DNA of 58,972 bases from Candidatus Woesearchaeota archaeon (GTDB taxonomy: Archaea; Nanobdellota; Nanobdellia; Woesearchaeales; JAFGLG01): NCBI GenBank assembly GCA_016928155.1, contig JAFGLG010000007.1, forward strand, positions 1-58,972, given 5' to 3'. Below, piece by piece: positions 8,930 to 17,065 of the stretch (position 1 is its first letter; each line of letters starts with the position of its first letter). The notes below the pieces were generated by a model, which searched no databases, was not told the origin of the DNA, and saw only the letters and a list, made by a program, of their open reading frames with translations. A program made the translations under genes and the position numbers.

Positions 8930-9895
8930 TTGAGAACGAAACTTTTGATACTTACTTTTCTGGTACTATTATTATACCCTACGGCCTGCCTTGCGCAGTA
9001 CTCGATCGATGTCGATATCGACGAGGATGACCTGAAGCCAGGGGAGAGCCTGGACATCACAGTCACAATAGAGAATCCCAGCAGTGCCACACAGGATCTT
9101 GAGGACATCGATGTGACAGTTACCATAGAAGGGATCGACGATGGTGATGACCTGGATGAGGACAGCGAGGTCTCTGGTTCGATAAGGCCCGGAAGGGACA
9201 AGGATACCGATTTCACATTCACCATACCGCTGGAAGCAGAGGAAGGGGATTATGATGTTGTCATCGAGATAGACGGGGAATATGAGAACGGCACAGACTT
9301 CTCAGACTCAGTCACAGAATCAATAGAGGTCAGCAAGGACAAGCATGACATGGCTGTCAAGACACTGAGCCTTGACACAGACACGCTCTCCTGCAACAGG
9401 GACACGAGGCTTTCCCTGACACTTGTGAACATAGGGCAGGAAGATGAGGATGTGGATGTCGAGATATACAATACTCAGCTGAACATCAAAGAGACAGACT
9501 CATTTGACCTCGATGCAGATGCAGGCGACGACAGCAGGATAACAAGGACATATCTCCTCAGCATCCCAGAGAACACCCCGGCAGGCGCCTATGCAATCAA
9601 TGTCAAAGTCAAGTATGATGACGGCGACTCTGTTGAGAATGAGGACATTGTGCTGAATGTCAACAAGTGCGCAGCTGTCCAAGAGGAAGAGGAAGAAGAG
9701 GAGGAAGAGGATGAGATTGTAGTTGAGCCTCCTGTCACAAAGACAGAGACAACGACAGTGCAGCCCATCTTCTACTCACAGGCACAAGAGACATTCATAG
9801 ACAAGTACGGCTTCATAGCGCTGATTGTGCTTGCTGAACTGGTGCTCATCGTGATCATAGCATTCATCATAGCGGCACTTATGAAGAAGAAATAA
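8930..9895 (+). CDS. Membrane-anchored CARDB-like surface protein
   Basis: 321 residues from TTG at 8930, chosen because GGGGGTG sits about 3-9 nt upstream and the frame then begins directly with a signal peptide. A GTG at 8921 or 8831 in the same frame is possible but would place a long non-signal stretch first. Two Ig/CARDB-like beta domains (about 25-140 and 145-250) resemble the COG1361 S-layer-type domain. They are followed by a glutamate run, a Pro/Thr linker and a C-terminal transmembrane helix (about 295-318) ending in KKK. The family resembles proteins that anchor archaeal cell-surface assemblies. Confidence 0.85.
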   Translation: MRTKLLILTFLVLLLYPTACLAQYSIDVDIDEDDLKPGESLDITVTIENPSSATQDLEDIDVTVTIEGIDDGDDLDEDSEVSGSIRPGRDKDTDFTFTIPLEAEEGDYDVVIEIDGEYENGTDFSDSVTESIEVSKDKHDMAVKTLSLDTDTLSCNRDTRLSLTLVNIGQEDEDVDVEIYNTQLNIKETDSFDLDADAGDDSRITRTYLLSIPENTPAGAYAINVKVKYDDGDSVENEDIVLNVNKCAAVQEEEEEEEEEDEIVVEPPVTKTETTTVQPIFYSQAQETFIDKYGFIALIVLAELVLIVIIAFIIAALMKKK

Positions 9896-9903
9896 TTTAT
9901 TTC

Positions 9904-10104
9904 TTATTCTTTCAGAAATCTCTTTCTTGCAGACAGAACCATGATGGATCCTGCTGCAACATAGAAAAGCACGACAATCAGGCCTAGATGCCAGGGAAGG
10001 CCCTGGAGCACAGAGATGATGATCACCATCAGGAAGATCACTCCCATAATTAGTGTGTTGTAGAACACCAGCCTATACCTTCTCTGCACCAGCTCTTTCT
10101 GCAT
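9904..10104 (-). CDS. Small two-helix membrane protein
   Basis: 66 residues from the ATG at 10104. The start is chosen because the minus-strand TATA element (plus-strand 10122-10138, AAGTTTTTTATATACCC read on minus) places transcription initiation on this ATG, a leaderless gene. Upstream in-frame starts lie beyond the promoter. A basic N-terminus is followed by two hydrophobic segments (about 18-38 and 43-60). Unknown function. It is divergent from the 10198 gene across a 93-bp shared promoter region. Confidence 0.7.
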   Translation of the reverse strand: MQKELVQRRYRLVFYNTLIMGVIFLMVIIISVLQGLPWHLGLIVVLFYVAAGSIMVLSARKRFLKE

Positions 10105-10197
10105 GACCTGAAAATGAGTAAGGGTATATAAAAAACTTCTCAAAAATCCACAGGATGTCAAAAAGTTTTTATACCCCTCCCCAATCCCTTCCGGCTC
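10105..10197. promoter_or_regulatory. Divergent leaderless promoters
   Basis: Two matching elements face opposite ways: AAAAAGTTTTTATAC (plus, about 10158-10172) and AAGTTTTTTATATACCC (minus, 10122-10138). Each is about 26 nt from its ATG (10198 and 10104), so both genes would be leaderless. The near-identical core suggests a common TFB/TBP recognition sequence. Confidence 0.65.
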
Positions 10198-10791
10198 ATG
10201 CCTTCGCTGCAAAAATACAAGCAGACATACAAGCACGGACCCTACAGAGTAACATTTCTCAATGCTCCAATCTCCTTTGCTGAGAATGCAGGACAGCTCG
10301 AGACAATGCTCAGGCCATACTGCTCAGACTGCTGCCCGACAGAAGAGAGATATCCACTGGCTTCAGATATCCTTGACGGTCCATGGCTGATCGTCGACCA
10401 CGTTGTCAAGGGAAGGAACAAGCCTCCGACACCTGTAGGGCTGATGTTGCTGGATCCCATGGGCAGCGAGATAAAGAAGATACATCTCAGAGGAGGCTAT
10501 GGCAAGAAGCCTGCGCCAGAGAAAGCTAAGATAATAGAAGCGATGCTCGGCGCAATAGCAACATGCCTCAATGGGCATGAATGCGCAGGCGCATATGTCG
10601 GATCAGTATACTGGCCCACTGAAAACCTTGATGAAGACACAATCCAGGCCGCCCTTGCTGCATTCAAGGGAACAGAAGAACCTCCTGTGAATCCAGCTGA
10701 AAGAACAGACGGCCTGCTGTGCTTTGACTTCAACTCAGGAACAGGGACCATCCCTGTCCAGTCTATAGACGTTAAACTTGATCAATCATGA
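10198..10791 (+). CDS. Conserved-looking hypothetical protein, possibly GNAT-like
   Basis: 197 residues, a soluble protein with no signal peptide or membrane segment. The ATG at 10198 lies about 30 nt after a TATA element, so it is leaderless. The alternating strand/helix pattern with a central PTPVGLMLLD strand and a later helical segment (about 102-120) is weakly reminiscent of an acetyltransferase fold, but I cannot identify the acetyl-CoA loop with confidence. Two cysteines pair at CSDCC. Function unassigned. Confidence 0.65.
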   Translation: MPSLQKYKQTYKHGPYRVTFLNAPISFAENAGQLETMLRPYCSDCCPTEERYPLASDILDGPWLIVDHVVKGRNKPPTPVGLMLLDPMGSEIKKIHLRGGYGKKPAPEKAKIIEAMLGAIATCLNGHECAGAYVGSVYWPTENLDEDTIQAALAAFKGTEEPPVNPAERTDGLLCFDFNSGTGTIPVQSIDVKLDQS

Positions 10792-11010
10792 TGTATCAAT
10801 CATGATGGATCAATTATGGTGTATTAATCATGGTGGATTGATCATGGGAATCACTTCTGCCGGAATGGTCCTCCGGCCATCTGTACTTCATGACGCCGAA
10901 CAGCCCCGCCTGACAGGACTTACATAAACAGAATCTACATCAACAGGATCAACGTCATCAGAATCTACATCATCAGAATCGGCCACATCCGGCTACATCC
11001 AGCCACATTC
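10781..11010. repeat. Intergenic short degenerate repeats (ATCAATCATGATG / ATCATCAGAATC types)
   Basis: Right after the 10198 gene, units like ATCAATCATGATG recur (10781-10848). Later, units like CATCAGAATCTACATC recur (10920-11010). Both are simple-sequence derived. No gene is supported between 10792 and 11019. Similar degenerate runs occur at 8615-8770. Confidence 0.6.
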
Positions 11011-11019
11011 AATCGTTCA

Positions 11020-12024
11020 TCATAATGCATTCAGATACAATGCCTGCGACCAACCAAGCGGCGAGTTGGGATTATGCCTTGAAGTATCCCCATAATACAA
11101 TTCCGGCAGCTCCATCTTCCAGTTCATGACATCATGGGTCTTGCTGAGATAATATCCATGCTTCTTCGGGTCACCAAGCGATCTATAGATCACAGCGAGC
11201 CATGGGAAACCCATGGTCCACTCTGCTTCGCGGCCATTGTTATAATACCTGTCGCCGATGTAACGGATCACGCCGTTCTTCCTGACAAGATGCCTCTCGA
11301 CATTCCTCAGGATCTGCCTGGCCTGCGCCGGGTTTGCTATATTGTAAGGATAGATCAGGGAAAGAAGCGCCAGGTCCACCTTCTTTGTGGCTGATTCATG
11401 CGGGAGCAGGCTGTCAAGAACCTGCTGGCCGACATCAATAAGATCCTTCGGGACTGATATGTACCTGCTGATCTTCCTGAGTCCTGCGACACAGGCACCC
11501 ACACTCGAGGCGTGGACCTCCTCATTCTCCTCCCACATACCATTGTCCTCATCATGCCAGTACTCGATGCTCCAGAGATACTTCACAAGCTTCTCCAATA
11601 TCCTCAGATCATTCCTGTCCCTGATGACCATGACATTCCTGTCAAGAAGATCACCGACCTTGAAAAGAAAAGCGCCGATGGCATCATTCTGCTTGTTACC
11701 CCATTCCTCGTGGAACTCCCTGAATGTCAGGGGATGAAATCTTGCGTGGATATACTTGAATGCCCGGTCAGGCTTCTCCCTGATAGCCCAATCTATCTTC
11801 TCCTCATGCTTCAGGAAGATGTCAAACAGTGAATTATAAGTCCTGACCAATGACTTTCTATGGCCGACCTTCTCCAGCCCCAGGGCTTCATAGACATTAT
11901 CCCTTATCCAGGCCTTATTGTATCCAGTGCTCACCTGCTTCTTTGAGGCTGCAAACAGGCCTGACCTGTACCTGAGCCCCTTGAGAATATTGATTGATCT
12001 AATCTTCCTTAATCTGTCCAGCAT
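11020..12024 (-). CDS. GH15-like (glucoamylase / phosphorylase-kinase alpha type) glycoside hydrolase
   Basis: 334 residues, about the size of a lone (alpha/alpha)6 catalytic barrel. The ATG at 12024 is preceded by AGGTG. Features of the family: an N-terminal NKAWIRDNVYEALGL segment, a WEE acid motif at about 164-166 followed by HASSVGACVAGL, GREAEWTMGFPWLAVIY, and a C-terminal PLGWSQALYLNAL. The protein lacks the N-terminal beta-sandwich of many glucoamylases. A role in hydrolysing alpha-glucosides or sugar phosphates is inferred from family. No signal peptide, so it is cytoplasmic. Substrate is not readable from sequence. Confidence 0.75.
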   Translation of the reverse strand: MLDRLRKIRSINILKGLRYRSGLFAASKKQVSTGYNKAWIRDNVYEALGLEKVGHRKSLVRTYNSLFDIFLKHEEKIDWAIREKPDRAFKYIHARFHPLTFREFHEEWGNKQNDAIGAFLFKVGDLLDRNVMVIRDRNDLRILEKLVKYLWSIEYWHDEDNGMWEENEEVHASSVGACVAGLRKISRYISVPKDLIDVGQQVLDSLLPHESATKKVDLALLSLIYPYNIANPAQARQILRNVERHLVRKNGVIRYIGDRYYNNGREAEWTMGFPWLAVIYRSLGDPKKHGYYLSKTHDVMNWKMELPELYYGDTSRHNPNSPLGWSQALYLNAL

Positions 12025-12105
12025 AGTTGCACCTGGCCAGAAAGGGGAATCTGGATTTATATATTTTGTGGATTTTTATTACTTTGTAGTGGTGTATTTA
12101 TTATA

Positions 12106-12119
12106 TTTCTATATAGAAA
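12106..12119. repeat. Perfect 14-bp palindrome in promoter region
   Basis: TTTCTATATAGAAA lies between the minus-strand genes at 12024 and 12214, upstream of the glycosidase TATA box (about 12058-12070). It could be an operator, but AT-rich palindromes arise easily by chance here. Confidence 0.4.
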
Positions 12120-12213
12120 ATATTTATATTAAGACAACTCCATATATATCCGGACTCTGCTGTGTAACCTGAAACCGCATTATCAGGTCATATCTGGGTG
12201 CAATAATCCAGAA

Positions 12214-12417
12214 TCAGCGGTAATAGAAATCATAATGGGTCTCAACACCAAGCACGACAATGAAAGTCAGGAGAAAAGTCAATAAGGAGTATAAAATCTT
12301 GAGGACAAACGAGGCATTTATGCTTTCAATGAAGAAAAAATACAGGACAACTGCGCCTATCAAAGCCACTATAATGGAAACCACAAGATTCCTATCATCT
12401 GACCTCATTTTTGCCAT
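12214..12417 (-). CDS. Small two-helix membrane protein
   Basis: 67 residues with a short charged N-terminus (MAKMRSDDRN) and two transmembrane segments (about 11-30 and 37-58), ending in aromatic/basic residues. The start ATG at 12417 lies roughly 26 nt from a minus-strand TTTAAATA box around 12440-12450, consistent with a leaderless gene. It is divergent from the 12493 gene. Function unknown. Confidence 0.65.
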   Translation of the reverse strand: MAKMRSDDRNLVVSIIVALIGAVVLYFFFIESINASFVLKILYSLLTFLLTFIVVLGVETHYDFYYR

Positions 12418-12492
12418 AAATCACTATTTATAAACAATTATTTAAATATTTTCCCATAAAATTTATAAAACACCTAAAAAAATCTCTCTGAT

Positions 12493-12693
12493 ATGTCCAG
12501 AGCCAAACGAAGGAAGGAGAAGAAAAAGGCCAATCCGCAGAAGCTAGAGCATAAGCAGAAAGTGGATGAAAGGCTGAAATCAGTACCAAGCTCCTCAGAT
12601 GTTGACATGGATCTTGTGAGATACAATGAGAACAACATAGATTATTTCTGGAGAACCACAAGATTCATGAGAGACAAAGAAAAGAAGAAGTGA
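12493..12693 (+). CDS. Small highly charged protein
   Basis: 66 residues, very Lys/Arg-rich at both ends (MSRAKRRKEKKK and RDKEKKK) with a short hydrophobic/aromatic patch (YFWRTTRFM) near the C-terminus. The ATG follows an ATTTATAAAA box by about 27 nt (leaderless). A nucleic-acid-binding role is possible from composition only. No known motif. Confidence 0.6.
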   Translation: MSRAKRRKEKKKANPQKLEHKQKVDERLKSVPSSSDVDMDLVRYNENNIDYFWRTTRFMRDKEKKK

Positions 12694-12717
12694 TATAAGA
12701 AGTGGTCATCCAAGTGA

Positions 12718-13749
12718 TCACCTGGCTGCGTCTGCCCTTCTCTTGCTGTAGACCGGATTGGCATACATATCCAGAATAAAAGGCTGAAGTTCAGCAGGAT
12801 ATTCGGATATGCGTCTCTTCAACGGCACATCTGCCTGCGGGTCTTCCTTAAGCCTGACAGCATCATGATTTGACGGAAAAAGGAGATATCCTGATCTTAT
12901 CTGCATATCAATCTCGTCTGCAACAGCTCTCGGAGTCTCAAACATACCTTTCAAGGGAGTGCCGAATGAGAGATGGATCCTCCCCTTGTAATCAGTCAAT
13001 CCCAACAGGATGCTCTTCAGGTCCTCTGTGGCTGATTTCTCATACGAACCATGCTTGTCCCTCAGATAGAGTTCCCTGGCCTTTGACATCTCACATGGAT
13101 CGAATTCATAGGACACAGCAAGAGGCACAATGCTCAGCCTGCTGACAAAGGCATCAAAAGGGATGGCCCTGTGCGCAGAATAAAGATGCTTGATGAGCGA
13201 GGGGTTTGTCCTGTCAATACCATCCTTCGCCCTCCCATCCCGCTGGGCAATCCATACATGATGGTCCAGGCCTATTGAATCCAGAATGAAATATGAAAGA
13301 TCCCTGAAAGAACCTGCCTTCTCCCTGCCAGACCCTGAACGGACAAGCATATATCCCCTGTTCGCCCTCAGCAGATGACCGGCCAGTCCTCCGGCAAGAT
13401 TGTCCCCGAATATGTTAAATGCTGTCTCATGCTTATGCCTGCCAAGCTCAAGGCTCAGCAAGGCAGGGTCAAGGACAATATCCCTGTGATTGGAGACAAA
13501 AAGATGGCCTCTTGACATGTCAATATCCTGGATGCCTGAGGAGGTGAATCCGTCAGATGTCTTCCTGAGGACAATTTCCAGGAATCTCCTGCTCAGCCTC
13601 TGGAAATCGCAGACATTGTCCACTCCAGATAAATCTTTGCCGACGTCAAATCCAGAATATCCCGAAAGCTTATCGACCAGGCTGTCATCCATCATAAGGT
13701 CCTGGCTGAGCTGTTTCACTTCACCATCATTCATAGGGAGATGATCCAT
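12718..13749 (-). CDS. PlsB/PlsC-like glycerolipid acyltransferase
   Basis: 343 residues from the ATG at 13749. A minus-strand TTTATATG box at 13771-13778 puts initiation on this codon; the ATG at 13794 lies upstream of the box. Acyltransferase motif I appears as SNHRDIVLDPALL (about residues 86-98), with His and Asp separated by five residues instead of the canonical four. This variant I associate with bacterial glycerol acyltransferases. A second motif, WIAQRDGRAKDG, fits the glycerol-phosphate binding block. The family transfers acyl groups to glycerol-3-phosphate or related acceptors. In an archaeon with isoprenoid ether lipids the physiological substrate is uncertain. Confidence 0.75.
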   Translation of the reverse strand: MDHLPMNDGEVKQLSQDLMMDDSLVDKLSGYSGFDVGKDLSGVDNVCDFQRLSRRFLEIVLRKTSDGFTSSGIQDIDMSRGHLFVSNHRDIVLDPALLSLELGRHKHETAFNIFGDNLAGGLAGHLLRANRGYMLVRSGSGREKAGSFRDLSYFILDSIGLDHHVWIAQRDGRAKDGIDRTNPSLIKHLYSAHRAIPFDAFVSRLSIVPLAVSYEFDPCEMSKARELYLRDKHGSYEKSATEDLKSILLGLTDYKGRIHLSFGTPLKGMFETPRAVADEIDMQIRSGYLLFPSNHDAVRLKEDPQADVPLKRRISEYPAELQPFILDMYANPVYSKRRADAAR

Positions 13750-13803
13750 CGATGCAGGGTGCAAAAGAACATATAAATAATTTATGAGACTCATTTATAT
13801 ATG

Positions 13804-16365
13804 CTAAACAATCTTCTTCACGAACAGCAGATAATAACCGACAGATCCCGTGAGCAGAAAGATCACTGCAATGCCGATTATCGCCATCAATGGGTCCTTC
13901 TCAGGAACAGGTCCGGGCAGAGGGACATCAACAACCCCTGTGCCGACTTTCCCCTGGGGAGTCTTGCCTGGCTGAGCAGGTTCTGCAATCCTCTGGTCCT
14001 TATCCATCTCCCCTGTTCCAGGCGTAATCCTGAGAATGACTTCGTCGCCGACAATATCAACAAGCTCGATGATGATGTCCTCCTCGCTGTCCATGTCAAT
14101 ATCATAAGCGAGGCTGTCCCCCTTCTCAATGCTGAATCTCTCATCCTCAAGGATGAAGAAAGCGCTCACCCCATCAGTTCTCAGAAGGCTGAGATGATAA
14201 GTGATGCCGTTGAAGTTTATCCTGAAGAAACTGCCCTGCTTTGCAGTCGAGTCGCTGAGGTCGAAATAGCTCCCTGTGGTGCTGTCAGAGCCAGTCCCTC
14301 CTTTCATCATCAAAGGAGAACTCCCGCCTCTGCTGCCAGAGCCTTCGACAACAGGCTCCTTATTCACTGTGAGATCACCGGAAAGGCTTCTCGGGAAGAA
14401 AATGGTTGAGTTGCATTCGATATCATACCTGTAATCCCCTTCTGCAGGGAAGCTCCTGTTGAATCCATATATCAATGATATGTTGTCATATGCCATGGTG
14501 CCATCCAGGTCAGCGAATAAGATCCTGCATTCTCCTATCGAGTCATTTATTGATGAGCCATCGCTGAGATTGGAATAATCTGCATAAAAGTGTATCTGCG
14601 TGTTAGGGTAAGTGGCCGAGGAAGAGTCATCCCATATGATCAGATCCGAATCCTGGTCAGTGATGTTGAAGAATGCTGTGCTGGACCAAGCTGAATTGTT
14701 GTATCCGTCGATGCAATAGATGCTCCAATTGTAAGCGCCTAAGCCCAGGGATTGGTTTATTGTGAGAGTTGTCTGTGTTGCCGGATCTTGGATAGATGAC
14801 TGATATGTGCTGTTGATGTAAAGAGAGCAATTTTTTATTGAGCTTGTGTCATTGACACTGAACCTGAAACTGATGTTCCTGATATCAGTCAGGAGGTTGA
14901 TGGGGTGGATAAGGGTTATTGATGGGGGGGTTATGTCATACAATGTGATGAAGGACTGGTTGTTGCCTGCCAGGCCGATAGTGTCATTGCCTGCATTGAT
15001 TCCATTAGATGCGAAGATGGTGTAAGGGGAGTAGTAGGCATAATTGTAATTAGTGTATCCACTGGAATGGTTAATTGTAAAATAGGTTAGGGCGACATCA
15101 GACAATTGACCTTGGGAGTCTGTAACTCCTTGATGAGCAAGAGAATCAAATGAGTCAGTTATGTTTATGTTAGTACTATCAGCAGGATAGTTGTCTGAAT
15201 AATTTGCCTGGACATCCAGATAATATTGTCTATACATTGTTGAGAAGTCATCTCCAAACCACACAGCAGAGGAAGTAGTTGGTATAGAACCATTAATGAA
15301 AAAGATATCACTGTTTCCAGTGAACCAAGCATAATATTGTGTGGAAAAGAAGGTGGAATCATAGAAGTAAGTTACAGGGCTGGTTTCAACATCTAGTAAA
15401 TATGCTATTGTGTTTGGCAGGTGTGATCCAATATGGCTCGAGTTGAAAATTGTGTTGTTGCTGCTGACTACTTGAATATTTGTCCTATCAAAAACATATG
15501 GGTTTGTGTCATTATAAAATCCGCATCCTTCAAAGTAAGTATTATCACTCTGGAAAATCACAGCATTAGGATCCTCATTGTATGATATTGTGTCTTTGAA
15601 GAATTGATTCCCCTCACTTGATTCAATATGTAACCCTTCCTCATTGTGATGTATTTCATTGTTATTGAATGTGTTGTCGTTGCATTGGCTGTAAAAGAAT
15701 ACCCCATACTTGAAATTGTATATGTTATTGCTGCTGAAATTATTATTTGATGTATTAAACTCCATGTCAATCCCATAACCATAGGCAGGATCAGAGTAAT
15801 TGTAAATGTCATTATTGTATATCCTGTTCTGAGAATTATCATATAACATCTGGAGGCCTACTGCTCCGCTGTATGCAATAGTGCAATTATCAACAGTGTT
15901 ATTATTTGCTCCAATGAATGTCAAACCCATGTAGTTGTTGATGAAATCAGAGTTCAGGAAAAGATTATTGTCTGAGTAAACTTCCAAACCAAATCTCGTG
16001 TTTGCATTTGCATAACCAGCATCACTTATCCTTGAATCAATTATCTCTATGTGTGATCCTTCCAATACAAGGAACTCATATCTTGCTGATGTGTTGGATT
16101 CTATGACTGAATCATTGAGTATGTAGAGCTCTGAGTTGTTGAGCACAGTTATCCTGAACTGGCCGTTCGATGATGAATTCATCTGCAGAGTTGTGTTCCT
16201 CAGTATCAGTGTGCTGTTGACAGTCAGATCGCCTCTGAGGATGATGTCAGTGTCGTTGCATTCCACTGACTCATTTATCAGCCAATTGCCGGAAGATGGA
16301 GGTTCACAGAGCGCACAGGAAAAAACAGGAAACAGCAAGAAGACTATCAAAAACCCTTTTTTCAT
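13804..16365 (-). CDS. Surface protein with right-handed beta-helix and C-terminal membrane anchor
   Basis: 853 residues. The ATG at 16365 sits about 25 nt from a minus-strand ATATATTAAT box (leaderless). A signal peptide (1-20) is followed by a long parallel beta-helix of NosD/periplasmic copper-binding type (about 40-330), rich in Asn-X-Thr/Ser sequons and repeated N-N-x-I/F turns. An Ig-like region with TPPSITLIHP follows, then a linker with SSPLMMKGG, a small C-terminal beta domain, and a transmembrane helix near 825-847. The topology is extracellular and anchored at the C-terminus. The many sequons suggest heavy N-glycosylation. Role likely adhesion or glycan binding (inference). Confidence 0.85.
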   Translation of the reverse strand: MKKGFLIVFLLFPVFSCALCEPPSSGNWLINESVECNDTDIILRGDLTVNSTLILRNTTLQMNSSSNGQFRITVLNNSELYILNDSVIESNTSARYEFLVLEGSHIEIIDSRISDAGYANANTRFGLEVYSDNNLFLNSDFINNYMGLTFIGANNNTVDNCTIAYSGAVGLQMLYDNSQNRIYNNDIYNYSDPAYGYGIDMEFNTSNNNFSSNNIYNFKYGVFFYSQCNDNTFNNNEIHHNEEGLHIESSEGNQFFKDTISYNEDPNAVIFQSDNTYFEGCGFYNDTNPYVFDRTNIQVVSSNNTIFNSSHIGSHLPNTIAYLLDVETSPVTYFYDSTFFSTQYYAWFTGNSDIFFINGSIPTTSSAVWFGDDFSTMYRQYYLDVQANYSDNYPADSTNINITDSFDSLAHQGVTDSQGQLSDVALTYFTINHSSGYTNYNYAYYSPYTIFASNGINAGNDTIGLAGNNQSFITLYDITPPSITLIHPINLLTDIRNISFRFSVNDTSSIKNCSLYINSTYQSSIQDPATQTTLTINQSLGLGAYNWSIYCIDGYNNSAWSSTAFFNITDQDSDLIIWDDSSSATYPNTQIHFYADYSNLSDGSSINDSIGECRILFADLDGTMAYDNISLIYGFNRSFPAEGDYRYDIECNSTIFFPRSLSGDLTVNKEPVVEGSGSRGGSSPLMMKGGTGSDSTTGSYFDLSDSTAKQGSFFRINFNGITYHLSLLRTDGVSAFFILEDERFSIEKGDSLAYDIDMDSEEDIIIELVDIVGDEVILRITPGTGEMDKDQRIAEPAQPGKTPQGKVGTGVVDVPLPGPVPEKDPLMAIIGIAVIFLLTGSVGYYLLFVKKIV

Positions 16366-16438
16366 AAGGCGAAAAATGAGTCATTAATATATATGTTTTT
16401 CCACAAACTATATAATGGGGTATACAGCCCATTCGGGC
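16366..16438. promoter_or_regulatory. Divergent leaderless promoters
   Basis: A minus-strand TATA element (around 16384-16396) serves the ATG at 16365. A plus-strand CTATATAAT (16408-16415) serves the ATG at 16439. Both spacings are about 25-27 nt. The plus box overlaps an earlier ATG (16415), which is why 16439 is the better start for the thioredoxin-like gene. Confidence 0.6.
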
Positions 16439-16843
16439 ATGAAATGGATAATGCCCATGATGATGCTGATTTTGGCCCTTACAGCCTGCAAGCCCCCGGA
16501 AATCGAGGAAAACGGGCTCGTGCAGTATGAGAACTACACAAGCACTGACCTTTTCGCCATCTGCCTGGCCAGCACCGGGATGCAGCTGTTCGGCTCAAGC
16601 ACCTGCGGAGGCTGTGTCTACCAGAAAAACCTCTTCGGGGAGGCTTTCAAGCATATAAATTATGTCGAATGCAACCTGAATGAGCCAAACCACAACTTCG
16701 AATACTGCAGGGAGATGAATATAACACATTATCCCAGCTGGGTGAAAGATGAAGTGCTTTATCCTGGTTCCAAGACATTCCAGGAGCTTTCTATAATATC
16801 CGGATGCGCTTATCCAGGCGGCTCTGTCCGGAATGTAGGTTAG
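16439..16843 (+). CDS. Thioredoxin-fold lipoprotein-like protein with C-terminus altered by a MITE
   Basis: 134 residues. The N-terminus has a signal peptide ending in a lipobox-like LTAC (about residue 17), suggesting a lipid-anchored or secreted protein. The thioredoxin-like part has a FGSSTCGGC redox motif and a later ITHYPSW segment in the cis-Pro position, similar to the thioredoxin-like domain attached to some VKOR proteins. A thiol-disulfide role outside the membrane is inferred. The last residues (GSVRNVG) and stop codon come from the MITE at 16820-16984. Without it the frame would end ISGCAYPG-stop, so the fold should be intact. Confidence 0.8.
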   Translation: MKWIMPMMMLILALTACKPPEIEENGLVQYENYTSTDLFAICLASTGMQLFGSSTCGGCVYQKNLFGEAFKHINYVECNLNEPNHNFEYCREMNITHYPSWVKDEVLYPGSKTFQELSIISGCAYPGGSVRNVG

Positions 16844-16984
16844 TGGCATCAGGTCAAAGTCCGGATGAGCGATTTTCTGGCTGACAAAGGGGAAGCTCCC
16901 TACGGGAAATGTCAGCTTTGAATTGGTTATAACCGGGACTTTGAAGCCACTAACCCAAGCGTTAGCGAGATTCTGGACAGAGCC
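16820..16984. mobile_element. MITE, 165 bp, with 15-bp terminal inverted repeats and 9-bp target duplication
   Basis: The termini GGCTCTGTCCGGAAT (16820-16834) and ATTCTGGACAGAGCC (16970-16984) pair over 15 positions with one G-T. TATCCAGGC is directly repeated on both sides (16811-16819 and 16985-16993), a 9-bp target-site duplication. Inside, the arms continue to pair: GGTTAGTGGC/GCCACTAACC (16838-16847/16946-16955), TCAAAGTCC/GGACTTTGA (16854-16862/16936-16944), and GCTGACA/TGTCAGC (16880-16886/16910-16916). A GGTTATAACC palindrome lies at 16925-16934. No transposase is encoded, so it must be moved in trans. The transposon family is not identified. Confidence 0.85.
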
Positions 16985-17065
16985 TATCCAGGCTAAAGAT
17001 TTAAAAAGGAGAGCCAATTCTGCAGAACCAACTGCCCATGAAGGGCGCGTTCGGAGGAAAGTAAA

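Noticed and set aside
16838-16955. Strong base pairing here looked like a standalone riboswitch or guide RNA
   Set aside because: The outer inverted ends at 16820/16984 and the flanking 9-bp direct repeats show the pairing belongs to an inserted element, which explains it better.
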